From the NCBI RefSeq assembly GCF_000161795.2, contig NZ_CP006882.1, positions 1,612,001-1,676,000 on the forward strand: a stretch of DNA of 64,000 nucleotides, given 5' to 3'. The stretch is from Synechococcus sp. WH 8109 (lineage in GTDB: Bacteria > Cyanobacteriota > Cyanobacteriia > PCC-6307 > Cyanobiaceae). Position numbers and translations under genes: made by a program. A model generated the notes under the pieces. It saw only the letters and a list, made by a program, of their open reading frames with translations, was not told the DNA's origin and made no database searches. This document shows positions 31,213 through 39,077 of the stretch, in pieces. How positions within the stretch are numbered: position 1 is the first letter of the stretch; every line of letters starts with the position of its first letter.

Positions 31213-31947
31213 GTGGACTTCACCGCTCAGCTCGGCACGATGCGTGAGCTTCCCCGGCGCCATCGGCCCCTGTTGGAGGGGTGCCACATCGTGGTGGCCT
31301 CCGCCGATCGCGTCTTGATCAGCGGCCTGGTGCACAGCCTTGATGGCATCGGCTCCCTAGTGGGAGCCGCCAGCACTGAAACAGAAGCACTCGCCTGCCT
31401 TCGCAACACAGCAGCTGATCTACTGATCTGCAGCGACCAGCTCGAGCGCGGCACCGGCCCCTCCCTGGTGGCGGCCGCTAAGGCCCAGCAGCCCTCCCTG
31501 CGCTGCCTGATGTTGATTCAGCGCCCGTTGCTCAGCACAATTCACGCCGCGGCCAAGGCGCAATGCGAAGGGCTCTGCAGCCATGAACGCATCGGTAGCG
31601 GAGGCCTGCTCAGCGTTCTGCGCGCCATGGAGAGCGATGGCAGCCACATGGATCCGGTGATTGCCGGCGTGGCCAACCACGACCGCGGATCCAGAGGCGC
31701 CGCCCATCCCCTCAGCGACGTGCTGAGCCTGCGTGAAGAGGACGTGCTGCGCGGGCTCTGCAAGGGCCTCAGCAATCAGGAGATTGCCGATCAGCTGCAC
31801 CTCTCGATTGAAACCACCAGGCACTGCGTCACGGGGCTGCTGCGCAAACTCGATGCCAAAAGCCGCACCCAGGCGGCGCTGATCGCCTTTCAGCGCAACC
31901 TTGTGGATCCACCGCTGCCGATTCCCCGCTGGACCCGCTCAGCCTGA
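31213..31947 (+). CDS. LuxR/NarL-type response regulator with atypical receiver
   Basis: 244 residues: a receiver-like N-terminal domain (HIVVASADRVLISGLVHSLD, with a possible phospho-Asp in ADLLICSDQLERG) and a C-terminal LuxR helix-turn-helix (LSLREEDVLRGLCKGLSNQE, then IADQLHLSIETTRHCVTGLL). The conserved receiver lysine (usually in a YLLK context) is replaced by GLCSHERIG, and the first acidic pair is reduced to SAD. GTG start at 31213. It probably binds DNA; conventional phospho-signalling is doubtful. No histidine kinase lies adjacent. Confidence 0.87.
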   Translation: MDFTAQLGTMRELPRRHRPLLEGCHIVVASADRVLISGLVHSLDGIGSLVGAASTETEALACLRNTAADLLICSDQLERGTGPSLVAAAKAQQPSLRCLMLIQRPLLSTIHAAAKAQCEGLCSHERIGSGGLLSVLRAMESDGSHMDPVIAGVANHDRGSRGAAHPLSDVLSLREEDVLRGLCKGLSNQEIADQLHLSIETTRHCVTGLLRKLDAKSRTQAALIAFQRNLVDPPLPIPRWTRSA

Positions 31948-32042
31948 AGGAATCCGCTCGGTGCCACAACAACCAGATGTGCAAGTTGCGCTGACGCAGC
32001 CCCTGCACCCTCGTTAAGGTCAGCCCATCTCTGCTGAGCAGC

Positions 32043-32612
32043 ATGCCCCGCAGCCACTGGTTGGATCCCCTGGCCAGGAGGGTGCTGCAAGCCACCGGGC
32101 AGCTGCCAGCACCACCCCGACCGGCCCCAGAGCAGCCTTTACCAACCGTGCCCGAGCCGCCGGGTTGGATGATGGATGTCAACCGGGCCAGCCGCGATCA
32201 GTGGCTGCAACTGCCCGGCTGCAGCCAGGACACAGCCGATCTGCTGGTGCGGCTGCAGCGGGGTGGGGTGCAATTCGCCAGTCCCGATGATCTGTTCCGG
32301 CTGCTGGAGCTGCCGAACGATCTGGCCAGGCTCTGGACACCCCATCTCCTCTTCCAGTGGCACGGCGATGCCCCACCGCAGCCGCAGGCCGCTCCCCTCG
32401 ACCTCAACAACGCCAGCTCCGATCAGCTGGCGCTGCTTGGCTGGCCGGACCAACGGCTGACCAACCTGATGCGCGAGCGCCGACGCGCCACTTTCAAAGA
32501 TCTGGCCGATCTGCAGGAGCGGCTTTGCCTGCCTGCCAGCAGCGTGGAAGCCCTGATCGGCAGGGTGAGTTTCGGCAGCCGCCGCGCCGGGCCCAGCCTG
32601 CCGCTGCCCTGA
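32043..32612 (+). CDS. Helix-hairpin-helix (ComEA-like) protein
   Basis: 189 residues with two helix-hairpin-helix units: DVNRASRDQWLQLPGCSQDT near residue 45 and LDLNNASSDQLALLGWPDQR near 120, resembling ComEA/T2SK-type repeats. There is no signal peptide and the N-terminus is proline-rich. Such domains bind DNA non-specifically or act as protein adaptors. Its stop overlaps the next ATG by one base (TGATG), so it is translationally linked to the GIY-YIG-like gene. Confidence 0.8.
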   Translation: MPRSHWLDPLARRVLQATGQLPAPPRPAPEQPLPTVPEPPGWMMDVNRASRDQWLQLPGCSQDTADLLVRLQRGGVQFASPDDLFRLLELPNDLARLWTPHLLFQWHGDAPPQPQAAPLDLNNASSDQLALLGWPDQRLTNLMRERRRATFKDLADLQERLCLPASSVEALIGRVSFGSRRAGPSLPLP

Positions 32613-33184
32613 TGCAGGGGGATCTGTTCTCCACCGGTGCGCTGGCCTTCAGCAACGGGCCCGACCTGCCCCTGCAACGGGAGCAGCTGCTCGCCTGGCA
32701 ACAGCGACTGCATGCCCATCAGGCGCCGCTGTTCCGGGGAGAGAGCGCTGATGCGGCCCAGGGGGATCTGTTCGGTGCCAGCTCCGATGACGCCGCTGCG
32801 GCCATCGATCCACTGGCCTTGACCCCCCTGGCGATGAGTTTCTGGCGCTGGCCGGAACCGTCCCACCGCGGAGCAGCGATTTATCTGGTGATAGACAAAC
32901 CAGCGCAGCTGGAGCAGCCACTTCTGCTCTATGTGGGCGAAACCCTGGCCGCCGAGCGCCGCTGGAAAGGTGATCACGACTGCAAGGCCTACCTCGCCGC
33001 CTATGGGGAAGCCCTGCAGCGTTGTGAGCTGAGCGCCCAGCTGAGCATCCGCTTCAGCTGCGATGTGCCCCGAGCCACCCTCGCCCGGCGGGCCCTGGAA
33101 CAACAGCTGATCCAACGCTGGTGGCCGCCGTTCAACAAGGAAACCCGCCAGCGCTGGGCCACCCCCTTCACCGCAGAGCTCTAG
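32612..33184 (+). CDS. GIY-YIG nuclease-like protein
   Basis: 190 residues from the ATG at 32612. The C-terminal half matches the GIY-YIG fold: AAIYLVIDKPAQLEQPLLLY then VGETLAAERRWKGDHDC, SCDVPRATLARRALEQQLIQ and a final RWWPPFNKET with the conserved Glu/Asn region. The first tyrosine of GIY is present as IY. The N-terminal ~85 residues are Ala/Gln-rich and family-specific. Coupled to the helix-hairpin-helix gene, suggesting a joint DNA transaction. Confidence 0.78.
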   Translation: MQGDLFSTGALAFSNGPDLPLQREQLLAWQQRLHAHQAPLFRGESADAAQGDLFGASSDDAAAAIDPLALTPLAMSFWRWPEPSHRGAAIYLVIDKPAQLEQPLLLYVGETLAAERRWKGDHDCKAYLAAYGEALQRCELSAQLSIRFSCDVPRATLARRALEQQLIQRWWPPFNKETRQRWATPFTAEL

Positions 33185-33239
33185 GGCCAAACCCATCACG
33201 TGGGATCGCTACGCTCATCCTCTGTTGATGCGTCCACCC

Positions 33240-34709
33240 ATGCGCTTCTCCCTGTCCTCCGCCGGTTTACAGGAGTGGAACGGCGATGTGCTGGCGGTGG
33301 GGCTGCCCCAGGACGATGTCGAGGCCACGGCAACGGCCCTGGAACAACGTTTTGCCGGCATCACCGATTCCCTCAAGCAGCAGAAGTTCAAAGGCAAGCC
33401 TGGGGACCAACTGGTGATCACGCCCCTGGGCGGGTGCCCGCAGCGCCTGGTGGTGCTGGGCATGGGCGAGAGCGATGGGATAGACGCCGAGCGCCTGCGC
33501 GGCGCCACCGCTCGGGCTGCCAAGGCCGCCATCGGCTGTGAAGGCAGCCTCGGCCTGCAACTGCCCTGGGCTGGAACCGATGCCACAGAAGCCGCCCGCA
33601 TCTGTGCAGAAGCCGTCCGGCTCTGCCTCTACAAAGACCAGCGCTTCCGCAAGGAGCCGGACCCGCGCCGAATCCCCGCGGCCCTGGAGCTGATTGACCT
33701 CGACCCTGCCGCCGCCGCCGGTTTTAAGGCCGTTAATGCCACCTGCGCCGGAGTGGAACTGGCCCGGGAGCTGGTGGCAGCCCCTCCGAACGTGGTCACC
33801 CCAGCTGCCCTCGCCGACACGGCCGCTGGCATCGCCAAGGACCATGACCTTGAGCTCAAGGTGCTCGAGCGCAGCGACTGCGAAGCCAAGGGCATGGGGG
33901 CCTTCCTGGCGGTGAGCCAGGGCTCAGATCTACCCCCCAAGTTCATCCACCTGATCTATCGCCCCGAGGGCGAGGTGAAACGCCGCGTTGCCCTGGTGGG
34001 CAAAGGCCTCACCTTCGATTCCGGCGGGTACAACCTCAAGGTGGGCGCCGCCCAGATCGACATGATGAAGTTCGACATGGGCGGTAGTGCCGCTGTGATC
34101 GGTGCCATGCGCAGCATCGCCGAACTCAAGCCGGCCGGCGTTGAGGTGCACATGGTGGTGGCCTCCTGCGAAAACATGGTGAACGGCTCCGCCGTCCACC
34201 CCGGCGACATCGTCACGGCCGCCAACGGCATGACGATTGAGATCAACAACACCGACGCCGAAGGTCGCCTCACCCTCGCCGATGCCCTGCTCTACGCCTG
34301 TGAGCAGAAGCCTGATGCCGTGGTGGATCTGGCCACCCTCACCGGAGCCTGCGTCATTGCCCTGGGGGATGAGATGGCCGGGCTGTGGTCCAACAATGAA
34401 GATCTGGCTGAAGCCCTCGACGCCGCTGCTCAGACGGGCGGTGAAGGCCTCTGGCGCATGCCACTGCGGCAGTCCTACAGGGATGGATTGAAGTCGTTGC
34501 TGGCCGACATGAAGAACACCGGCCCGCGACCCGGCGGTTCGATCACAGCGGCTCTGTTCCTCAAGGAGTTCGTGGCCAAAGACACCGCGTGGGCCCACAT
34601 CGACATCGCTGGCCCGGTCTGGAGTGACAAGGGCAAAGGCGTCAATCCCGCTGGTGCCACCGGCTACGGCGTGCGCACTCTGGTGAACTGGGTGCTGGCC
34701 CAGTCATGA
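33240..34709 (+). CDS. pepA: Leucyl aminopeptidase (PepA, M17)
   Basis: 489-residue M17 dinuclear metallopeptidase that removes N-terminal residues from peptides. Metal and catalytic motifs in order: VGKGLTFDSGGYNLKVG, MKFDMGGSAAVIGAMRS, NTDAEGRLTLADALLYA, LATLTGACVIALGDEMAGL. ATG at 33240 gives the usual N-terminus MRFSLSSAGLQEW; an ATG at 33228 is in frame. Its stop overlaps the next small gene by 4 nt. Confidence 0.96.
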   Translation: MRFSLSSAGLQEWNGDVLAVGLPQDDVEATATALEQRFAGITDSLKQQKFKGKPGDQLVITPLGGCPQRLVVLGMGESDGIDAERLRGATARAAKAAIGCEGSLGLQLPWAGTDATEAARICAEAVRLCLYKDQRFRKEPDPRRIPAALELIDLDPAAAAGFKAVNATCAGVELARELVAAPPNVVTPAALADTAAGIAKDHDLELKVLERSDCEAKGMGAFLAVSQGSDLPPKFIHLIYRPEGEVKRRVALVGKGLTFDSGGYNLKVGAAQIDMMKFDMGGSAAVIGAMRSIAELKPAGVEVHMVVASCENMVNGSAVHPGDIVTAANGMTIEINNTDAEGRLTLADALLYACEQKPDAVVDLATLTGACVIALGDEMAGLWSNNEDLAEALDAAAQTGGEGLWRMPLRQSYRDGLKSLLADMKNTGPRPGGSITAALFLKEFVAKDTAWAHIDIAGPVWSDKGKGVNPAGATGYGVRTLVNWVLAQS

Positions 34710-34942
34710 GCCGCTCCCCGGTGCGCTGGTACGTCAAGGCCCAGCTGGGGGTGCTGCTGCTCCCGGTGGGCCTCTGCCTGTTCGGCGAGGCAATGAGCCG
34801 CAAGGTAGTTCAGATGCTGGGCAAGGACGCAGGCCCCTGGTTCTGGTATGGAACCCTCAGCCTGATCTGCATCAACGCCGGCATCGGCCTGATGATCGAC
34901 AGCGGGCTGACCCGAGGCTTTCCTGGGCGACGTCAGGACTGA
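34706..34942 (+). CDS. Small two-span membrane protein
   Basis: 78 residues with two hydrophobic segments (AQLGVLLLPVGLCLFGEAM and WFWYGTLSLICINAGIGLMI). Its ATG overlaps the pepA stop (ATGA), so it is translationally coupled. It appears conserved in marine Synechococcus, as far as I recall, but has no recognised family. Confidence 0.75.
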   Translation: MSRSPVRWYVKAQLGVLLLPVGLCLFGEAMSRKVVQMLGKDAGPWFWYGTLSLICINAGIGLMIDSGLTRGFPGRRQD

Positions 34943-34975
34943 TCGGGGCGCGCCTGCTCAGTACGAGGCAGCCCG

Positions 34976-35158
34976 TCAGGAGGCAATCGCCTGCAGTTCG
35001 AGGGAGCGATCTGGAGTTTCAAGTGCATGAATCTGCCACCGTGCTCGCTCGGAGCAGGTTGCCAATACCCTATCTAGATCATCCGATGCGTGCTTCGGCG
35101 ACGCGTAGGGACCGATATGACGGGTACCAAGACCATCCTTAATGGTCAGCAGATACAT
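34976..35158 (-). CDS. Small hypothetical protein, 60 aa
   Basis: 60 residues beginning MYLLTIKDGLGTRHIGPYAS, with DDLDRVLATCSERARWQIHA and no membrane span. It has the length and mixed composition of many cyanobacterial mini-proteins. First member of the small-gene islet on the minus strand. Function unknown. Confidence 0.55.
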   Translation of the reverse strand: MYLLTIKDGLGTRHIGPYASPKHASDDLDRVLATCSERARWQIHALETPDRSLELQAIAS

Positions 35159-35345
35159 ACAACCCTCCTCTCACCGAATGATGGTAAGCATTAGCAAAAG
35201 CTTCGTCGATGGCCGGAAACCCGTCTGTTCACTGAGAACTTGCTGAATCAATCAGGTTGCCGCGCTTAATCTTTTCAACAGGTTGGGTATTGGTTTCTTA
35301 AGGAATTCGACCAGATTTGATCAAGTAACGGCCGGCGAGATCCCC

Positions 35346-35370
35346 TGGAGCGATAAGGGGTATCGCTCCA
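35346..35370. terminator. Perfect 10-bp inverted repeat (hairpin)
   Basis: tggagcgata-agggg-tatcgctcca: a perfect 10-bp stem with a 5-nt loop, 11 bp past the stop of the 55-aa minus-strand gene. No U-tract follows on the minus strand and only a short ttt follows on the plus strand, so termination is probable but not certain. It could also be a protein-binding site. Confidence 0.5.
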
Positions 35371-35381
35371 TTTCATCGGGC

Positions 35382-35549
35382 TCAGTTGGCTTCAGTGACA
35401 GCCGCTGGAGCAGCAGACCTGCCAGACATCTCACGCAGAGAGCTAGCAGCGCAGAGGGTCGCTAGAGCGATCGCGACCAGGGCGGCGCTGTTGATCAGCT
35501 TGAGCGCGACGGGCAGATGGGTGTTGACCATCTCGCGGACGTTTGCCAT
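35382..35549 (-). CDS. Small hypothetical membrane-associated protein, 55 aa
   Basis: An open frame from ATG at 35549 to TGA at 35384-35382. It reads MANVREMVNTHLPVALKLIN, then a hydrophobic stretch (SAALVAIALATLCAASSL) and a polar tail (AAPAAVTEAN), so it has one possible membrane span. A promoter-like TTGACA-N16-TATGTT sits just upstream and a hairpin just downstream, making an isolated transcription unit. No family recognised. Confidence 0.6.
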   Translation of the reverse strand: MANVREMVNTHLPVALKLINSAALVAIALATLCAASSLREMSGRSAAPAAVTEAN

Positions 35550-35566
35550 GAAAAAAGTTCATAGTG

Positions 35567-35594
35567 AACATATTCATAGTGCGGCCCCTGTCAA
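35567..35594 (-). promoter_or_regulatory. Sigma70-type promoter with direct repeats
   Basis: On the minus strand a perfect -35 TTGACA (35594-35589) and a -10 TATGTT (35572-35567) are 16 bp apart, upstream of the 55-aa gene. The segment also holds two direct copies of cactatgaa flanking the -10, which could be an operator. The predicted leader would be only about 10-15 nt, with no obvious Shine-Dalgarno. Confidence 0.5.
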
Positions 35595-35678
35595 CGCAGC
35601 GAGGCTGCCCACAGAGCCCGGCCCCTTTTTCTTGACTCCCTCAAACCAGAACCATTCAGTCGTGATGGCGACGACCAG

Positions 35679-35718
35679 CCGCAGGAGCCCAGGCAATCCT
35701 GCGGGGGCTTCTTTCGGT
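35679..35718 (+). terminator. Hairpin with T-rich tail in small-gene islet
   Basis: ccgcagga / tcctgcgg (8-bp stem, 10-nt loop) followed by ggggcttctttc. It resembles a weak plus-strand terminator, but no confident plus-strand gene precedes it. It could end a small RNA or stop antisense transcription towards the neighbouring minus-strand genes. Confidence 0.4.
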
Positions 35719-35773
35719 AAAGGGGGATGCGTCGAACGCGGGGGCGCCTAGGGAACACCCCCCTTTTTTGGCA

Positions 35774-35926
35774 TCAAGCCACAAGAAAAAGGGCGATGTT
35801 GAGAATCGCCAGCCCCACCAAGAACACCGCCGCCAACAACGCTGCTTCGGGGAAGAACTTGGCAATCACAAAACCCACCCCAAGAAACACCGAGGAGATC
35901 ACGATGGCGGTGAGGTCCGATCCCAT
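35774..35926 (-). CDS. 50-aa membrane protein
   Basis: From ATG at 35926 the frame reads MGSDLTAIVISSVFLGVGFV and continues FPEAALLAAVFLVGLAILNI, i.e. two closely spaced hydrophobic spans and almost nothing else. A longer frame to 36037 overlaps the terminator of the next gene upstream, so the inner ATG is preferred. Typical of thylakoid or plasma-membrane mini-proteins in cyanobacteria. Function unknown. Confidence 0.6.
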   Translation of the reverse strand: MGSDLTAIVISSVFLGVGFVIAKFFPEAALLAAVFLVGLAILNIALFLVA

Positions 35927-36000
35927 CGGCGAATGCTGACTGGCTCGCCCACAGGATGCCTGGATCTCCCTTGGACCGTGGCTTGCTATCCGGTTGCCCA

Positions 36001-36027
36001 ACAAAAAACCCCTGCCAAGGGCAGGGG
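36001..36027 (-). terminator. Rho-independent terminator of the DUF4278 gene
   Basis: On the minus strand: cccctgcc-ctt-ggcagggg followed by six T, starting 24 bp after the DUF4278 stop. Perfect 8-bp GC-rich stem. Confidence 0.88.
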
Positions 36028-36050
36028 TAGGAGCCAACAGAGGCTTCGGG

Positions 36051-36218
36051 CTACTTGGTATACGTGACGCCCCGGTAGGTGAGGGTGCGGCGGCTTTCGC
36101 CCATGAGTTCCTGGCGGCAGGTGTTGTAATGCTCGCGGCGGTAGGTCAATTCAATGCAGGCCTTGGCAGTGGCTGGAGCTGCTGCGTAGGTGTGGCCTCG
36201 ATAGAGAAGTGCAGTCAT
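36051..36218 (-). CDS. DUF4278 domain mini-protein
   Basis: 55 residues from ATG at 36218: MTALLYRGHTYAA at the N-terminus and TLTYRGVTYTK at the C-terminus, the LxYRGxxY motif occurring twice as in DUF4278 proteins of cyanobacteria. The middle (CIELTYRREHYNTCRQ) has two cysteines. The frame is open 29 codons further upstream, but these are not family-like. A strong terminator follows. Function unknown. Confidence 0.78.
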   Translation of the reverse strand: MTALLYRGHTYAAAPATAKACIELTYRREHYNTCRQELMGESRRTLTYRGVTYTK

Positions 36219-36391
36219 TGGATGTTCCTCGAAGAAATCCAAGTCCCCGTTCCATGGCTTGGAGCATCTGCGCCCCCTCAAGAGGGAGTGAACGTTTTGT
36301 AGCAACCGCTACAAACTACTTATAGGACAGCCGTCAAGCCAACACCATTCGCGCAAATACACACAGCCCCTTGATCAACGCCCCCACTCGA

Positions 36392-36682
36392 TCAACACCC
36401 CGAAGAAACAGGCGCACTGGCGGGCCACCCATCCATCGACCAGATCACATCCGAGACCGCGTCGGCATTGATCCATTTGATGACGCCCGTATCCACATCG
36501 GCTACCTGGAACAGAGACGGAAGCCTGGGGTGGCGAGCACTTCCCTCACAGAAGAGCACCTGCCCCATCCACCAATCCTCTTGATCGAGCTGGTCTCCAG
36601 CGACGATCACAAAGTGCCCTGGGCGGACGTGGAGAAAGGGAGGATCCGCCTTCACCGCGAGATCACCGAGATCAACCGACAT
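36392..36682 (-). CDS. DUF3104 family protein
   Basis: About 96 residues from the ATG at 36682. Conserved DUF3104 features include FLHVRPGHFVIVAGDQLD, DWWMGQVLFCEGSARHP and FQVADVDTGVIKWINADAV. The family is common and variable in copy number in picocyanobacterial islands. Longer starts to 36745 are open and cannot be excluded. No membrane segment; function unknown. Confidence 0.72.
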   Translation of the reverse strand: MSVDLGDLAVKADPPFLHVRPGHFVIVAGDQLDQEDWWMGQVLFCEGSARHPRLPSLFQVADVDTGVIKWINADAVSDVIWSMDGWPASAPVSSGC

Positions 36683-36912
36683 GAGCCGCCCATGAATAAG
36701 TACACCTGTACTCATAGCCATGGCGATACGGGTTTGGCAAGCCAAAATCGCGCTGGCGCTTAAGCGCGGACGTGTTGCCAGACACTGACGTAAGCACTTT
36801 TGCTCCCTGGACCTTGACCCGTGGGCGTCTAAGTTTCACCAGTCTTCAGATCCGTAGGCCCCCTTTCGATCGCACAAGGCCCTGAGCCAGCCGCCGTCGA
36901 GAACGCCAATCG

Positions 36913-37065
36913 ATGACTGACCGCACCCTCAGCATTTCCGATGCCCTGCGCGAAGCGCAGCTGCAGCGCCTGGAAGCCTCCCTGGCCTGCAAATCAGCAT
37001 CCAAGCCTCACGCAACAACACAGCCAGCAAAAGACAAGAACAAGGACGCCAAAGCAAGCGACTGA
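36913..37065 (+). CDS. Small hypothetical helical protein, 50 aa
   Basis: ATG at 36913 to TGA at 37063-37065. MTDRTLSISDALREAQLQRL forms a likely amphipathic helix, followed by a lysine-rich tail (PAKDKNKDAKASD). No Shine-Dalgarno of note. Only plus-strand gene of the islet; low complexity makes it uncertain. Confidence 0.45.
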   Translation: MTDRTLSISDALREAQLQRLEASLACKSASKPHATTQPAKDKNKDAKASD

Positions 37066-37275
37066 TCGCAACAGTCCCCACGCATTCCTTGCTCAGATCG
37101 ACATATTTAGGAGCATCCAGCAAGTGCCTGAGTCCTCTAGTGCTGTGCTGTGGAGTCGCTGCTCTCGATCCTGTTGGCTGTCGCCCTCGCGTGAGCTATC
37201 ACGCGGGTAATCATCTGGCTGAGCGACCGTGCGCGCATCGGGGGCGCTCTGCAGAGGAATGAGGCTGCACCAGAT

Positions 37276-37899
37276 TTAGTTCACCCAGGCGTTACCTGAG
37301 CGCGCGTTGTCGCCCCAGACGCTGTCGAGCTTGCGGTCACGACCGCAGCTGAACCGGTAGAAGTTGTATTTGACGGCGTTGTTCTCCGCGTAGTTCTGGT
37401 GGTAACCCTCGGCAGGCCAAAAGCGAGTCGCCTGCGTGAGCTCCACCTTCAATACAGACCGTGGTTGTCCGATCTCACGGGCCGCTGCCGACGCACTGGC
37501 CTCAGCCGCCTGAGCCTGGGCGTCATCAGCCGTGAAGATCACCGGCCGGTAGGAATCGCCTCGATCGCAGAACTGGCCGCCGCCATCGAGGGGATCCACA
37601 TTGCGCCAGTAGCTGCGCAGCAGCTCCGAGTAGCTGATCTGATCCGGGTCAAAACGGACCTGCACCGCTTCCTGATGACCAGTCGTCTCACTGCTCACCT
37701 GCCGGTAGGTGGGGCGCTCTAGCTGCCCGCCGCTGTAGCCACTCACGGCATCACGCACCCCGGGCAGATGTTCCAGGTCGTGCTCCAAACACCAGAAACA
37801 GCCACCGGCGAAGACCGCCGTCTGAAGCTCAGCCATGGCGCGCTGGGGACAGCTGAGCAACATCAGGCAGGTAAAAAGCAGCAGCAAGGTTCGTTTCAT
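37276..37899 (-). CDS. msrA: Peptide methionine sulfoxide reductase A, exported
   Basis: 207-residue MsrA, reducing methionine-S-sulfoxide in proteins. Active site [19 protein letters not shown] with the catalytic cysteine; also [20 protein letters not shown] and [18 protein letters not shown] signal peptide ([21 protein letters not shown]) predicts an exported enzyme, unlike cytosolic MsrA. The LLSC could also be a weak lipobox. Its ATG overlaps the lpxB stop by 4 nt, so it is the last gene of the lpx operon. Confidence 0.95.
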   Translation of the reverse strand: MKRTLLLLFTCLMLLSCPQRAMAELQTAVFAGGCFWCLEHDLEHLPGVRDAVSGYSGGQLERPTYRQVSSETTGHQEAVQVRFDPDQISYSELLRSYWRNVDPLDGGGQFCDRGDSYRPVIFTADDAQAQAAEASASAAAREIGQPRSVLKVELTQATRFWPAEGYHQNYAENNAVKYNFYRFSCGRDRKLDSVWGDNARSGNAWVN

Positions 37900-39077
37900 C
37901 CGATCACCTGATCAAAGATGGCCTTGGCCGCCCGCTCGGTGACCCCAGGAGCACCCAGGGTGGTCCGCAGCCGCGCGTACCCCTCCAACATGTCGTGGCG
38001 CTCCGGTGTAGCGGTTAACAGGGGAAGCGCCCTCTCCACCAGGGCTTCGGCCGTGAGTTCGTCCTGCAGTAGCTCCGGCACCAACCGCTGCTTGAGCAAC
38101 AGATTCACCGGCGAAATGTGATCCACCTGGAAGCGCAGCACGTGGCGGGCAATCCAGGCCGTCAGTCGGCTCACGCGGTACCCCACCACCTGGGGGACCC
38201 CCTGCAGGGCCAGCTCCAGATTCACCGTGCCGGACTTGCCCAAGGCGAGATCCGCTGCCGCACAGAGGGTGGTCTTAAGCCCATCCGCTTCAGCAGCGGG
38301 AATCACCCGGCCATGGCGCACGCCGGCCGCCTGGAGCGCTGCATCCAGGGGCGCTTCGAACTCCGCAAGCCCAGCAGGTAGGAGCACCTGAAGATCAGGA
38401 TGGCTTTGCTGCAACAGGGCCGCCGCCTGGGCCAACGGTGGCATCAGGTAGCGCAACTCTTGGGTCCGCGAGGCCGGCAGCAACAACAGCACTGGGGCAT
38501 CAGGGTCCAGACCCAGTTGAAGACGGGAGCTGGCGCGATCGGGCAGGTTCTGGAAGCTATCCAAGAGGGGATGGCCCACCCAGCTCACATCCGCACCTCT
38601 GGCTCCATAGAACTCGGCCTCAGCAGGGAAAACCGCCAGTACCTTGTCGGTGAATTCGATCAATCGAGTGCTGCTGCCATCGCCGAAGCGCCAAGCCCAC
38701 TCCTGGGGAGCGATGTAATACGTGATCGGCAGCTTGGGCTGCTTCCGCCGCAGCCTTGTGCCCAAGCGCACATTGGCCCCGACATAGTCGATCAGCACCA
38801 CCCCATCAAGGCGCTGTTCCTCCAACAGCGCATCTACTCGGGCCTGCAGCCGCAGCGTGGGAAGAATCAACGGAGCGGCCTCCCACAGACCGATGGCCCC
38901 CATCGGCGCGGTGTCGGCGATCAACACCGCGCCCGCCTCCTCCATGCGCGGACCTCCCAAAGCCAGCACCTCCAGCTCAAGCCCCCGTTGTTCCGCCTCC
39001 AACCGCAAGGCGCGAATCAACAGGCTGCCCTGCAGATCACCGGAGACCTCCCCGGTGCTGATCAGCAGCCGAACCAT
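37896..39077 (-). CDS. lpxB: Lipid-A-disaccharide synthase
   Basis: 393-residue GT19 enzyme that joins UDP-diacylglucosamine and lipid X to form the lipid A disaccharide at the inner membrane. Recognised by [58 protein letters not shown] and the C-terminal [20 protein letters not shown]. Its start overlaps the lpxA stop by one base; its own stop overlaps msrA. Confidence 0.96.
   Translation of the reverse strand: MVRLLISTGEVSGDLQGSLLIRALRLEAEQRGLELEVLALGGPRMEEAGAVLIADTAPMGAIGLWEAAPLILPTLRLQARVDALLEEQRLDGVVLIDYVGANVRLGTRLRRKQPKLPITYYIAPQEWAWRFGDGSSTRLIEFTDKVLAVFPAEAEFYGARGADVSWVGHPLLDSFQNLPDRASSRLQLGLDPDAPVLLLLPASRTQELRYLMPPLAQAAALLQQSHPDLQVLLPAGLAEFEAPLDAALQAAGVRHGRVIPAAEADGLKTTLCAAADLALGKSGTVNLELALQGVPQVVGYRVSRLTAWIARHVLRFQVDHISPVNLLLKQRLVPELLQDELTAEALVERALPLLTATPERHDMLEGYARLRTTLGAPGVTERAAKAIFDQVIG

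Noticed and set aside
35386-35751. Plus-strand 121-codon frame across the small-gene islet
   Set aside because: It is antisense to a better 55-aa gene with promoter-like and hairpin signals, and its translation is Ser/Arg/Pro-rich without domain.
36725-36775. Short palindromes near tttggcaagccaaaa
   Set aside because: Arms are short, there is no T-run in the right place, and no gene end is adjacent that needs one.
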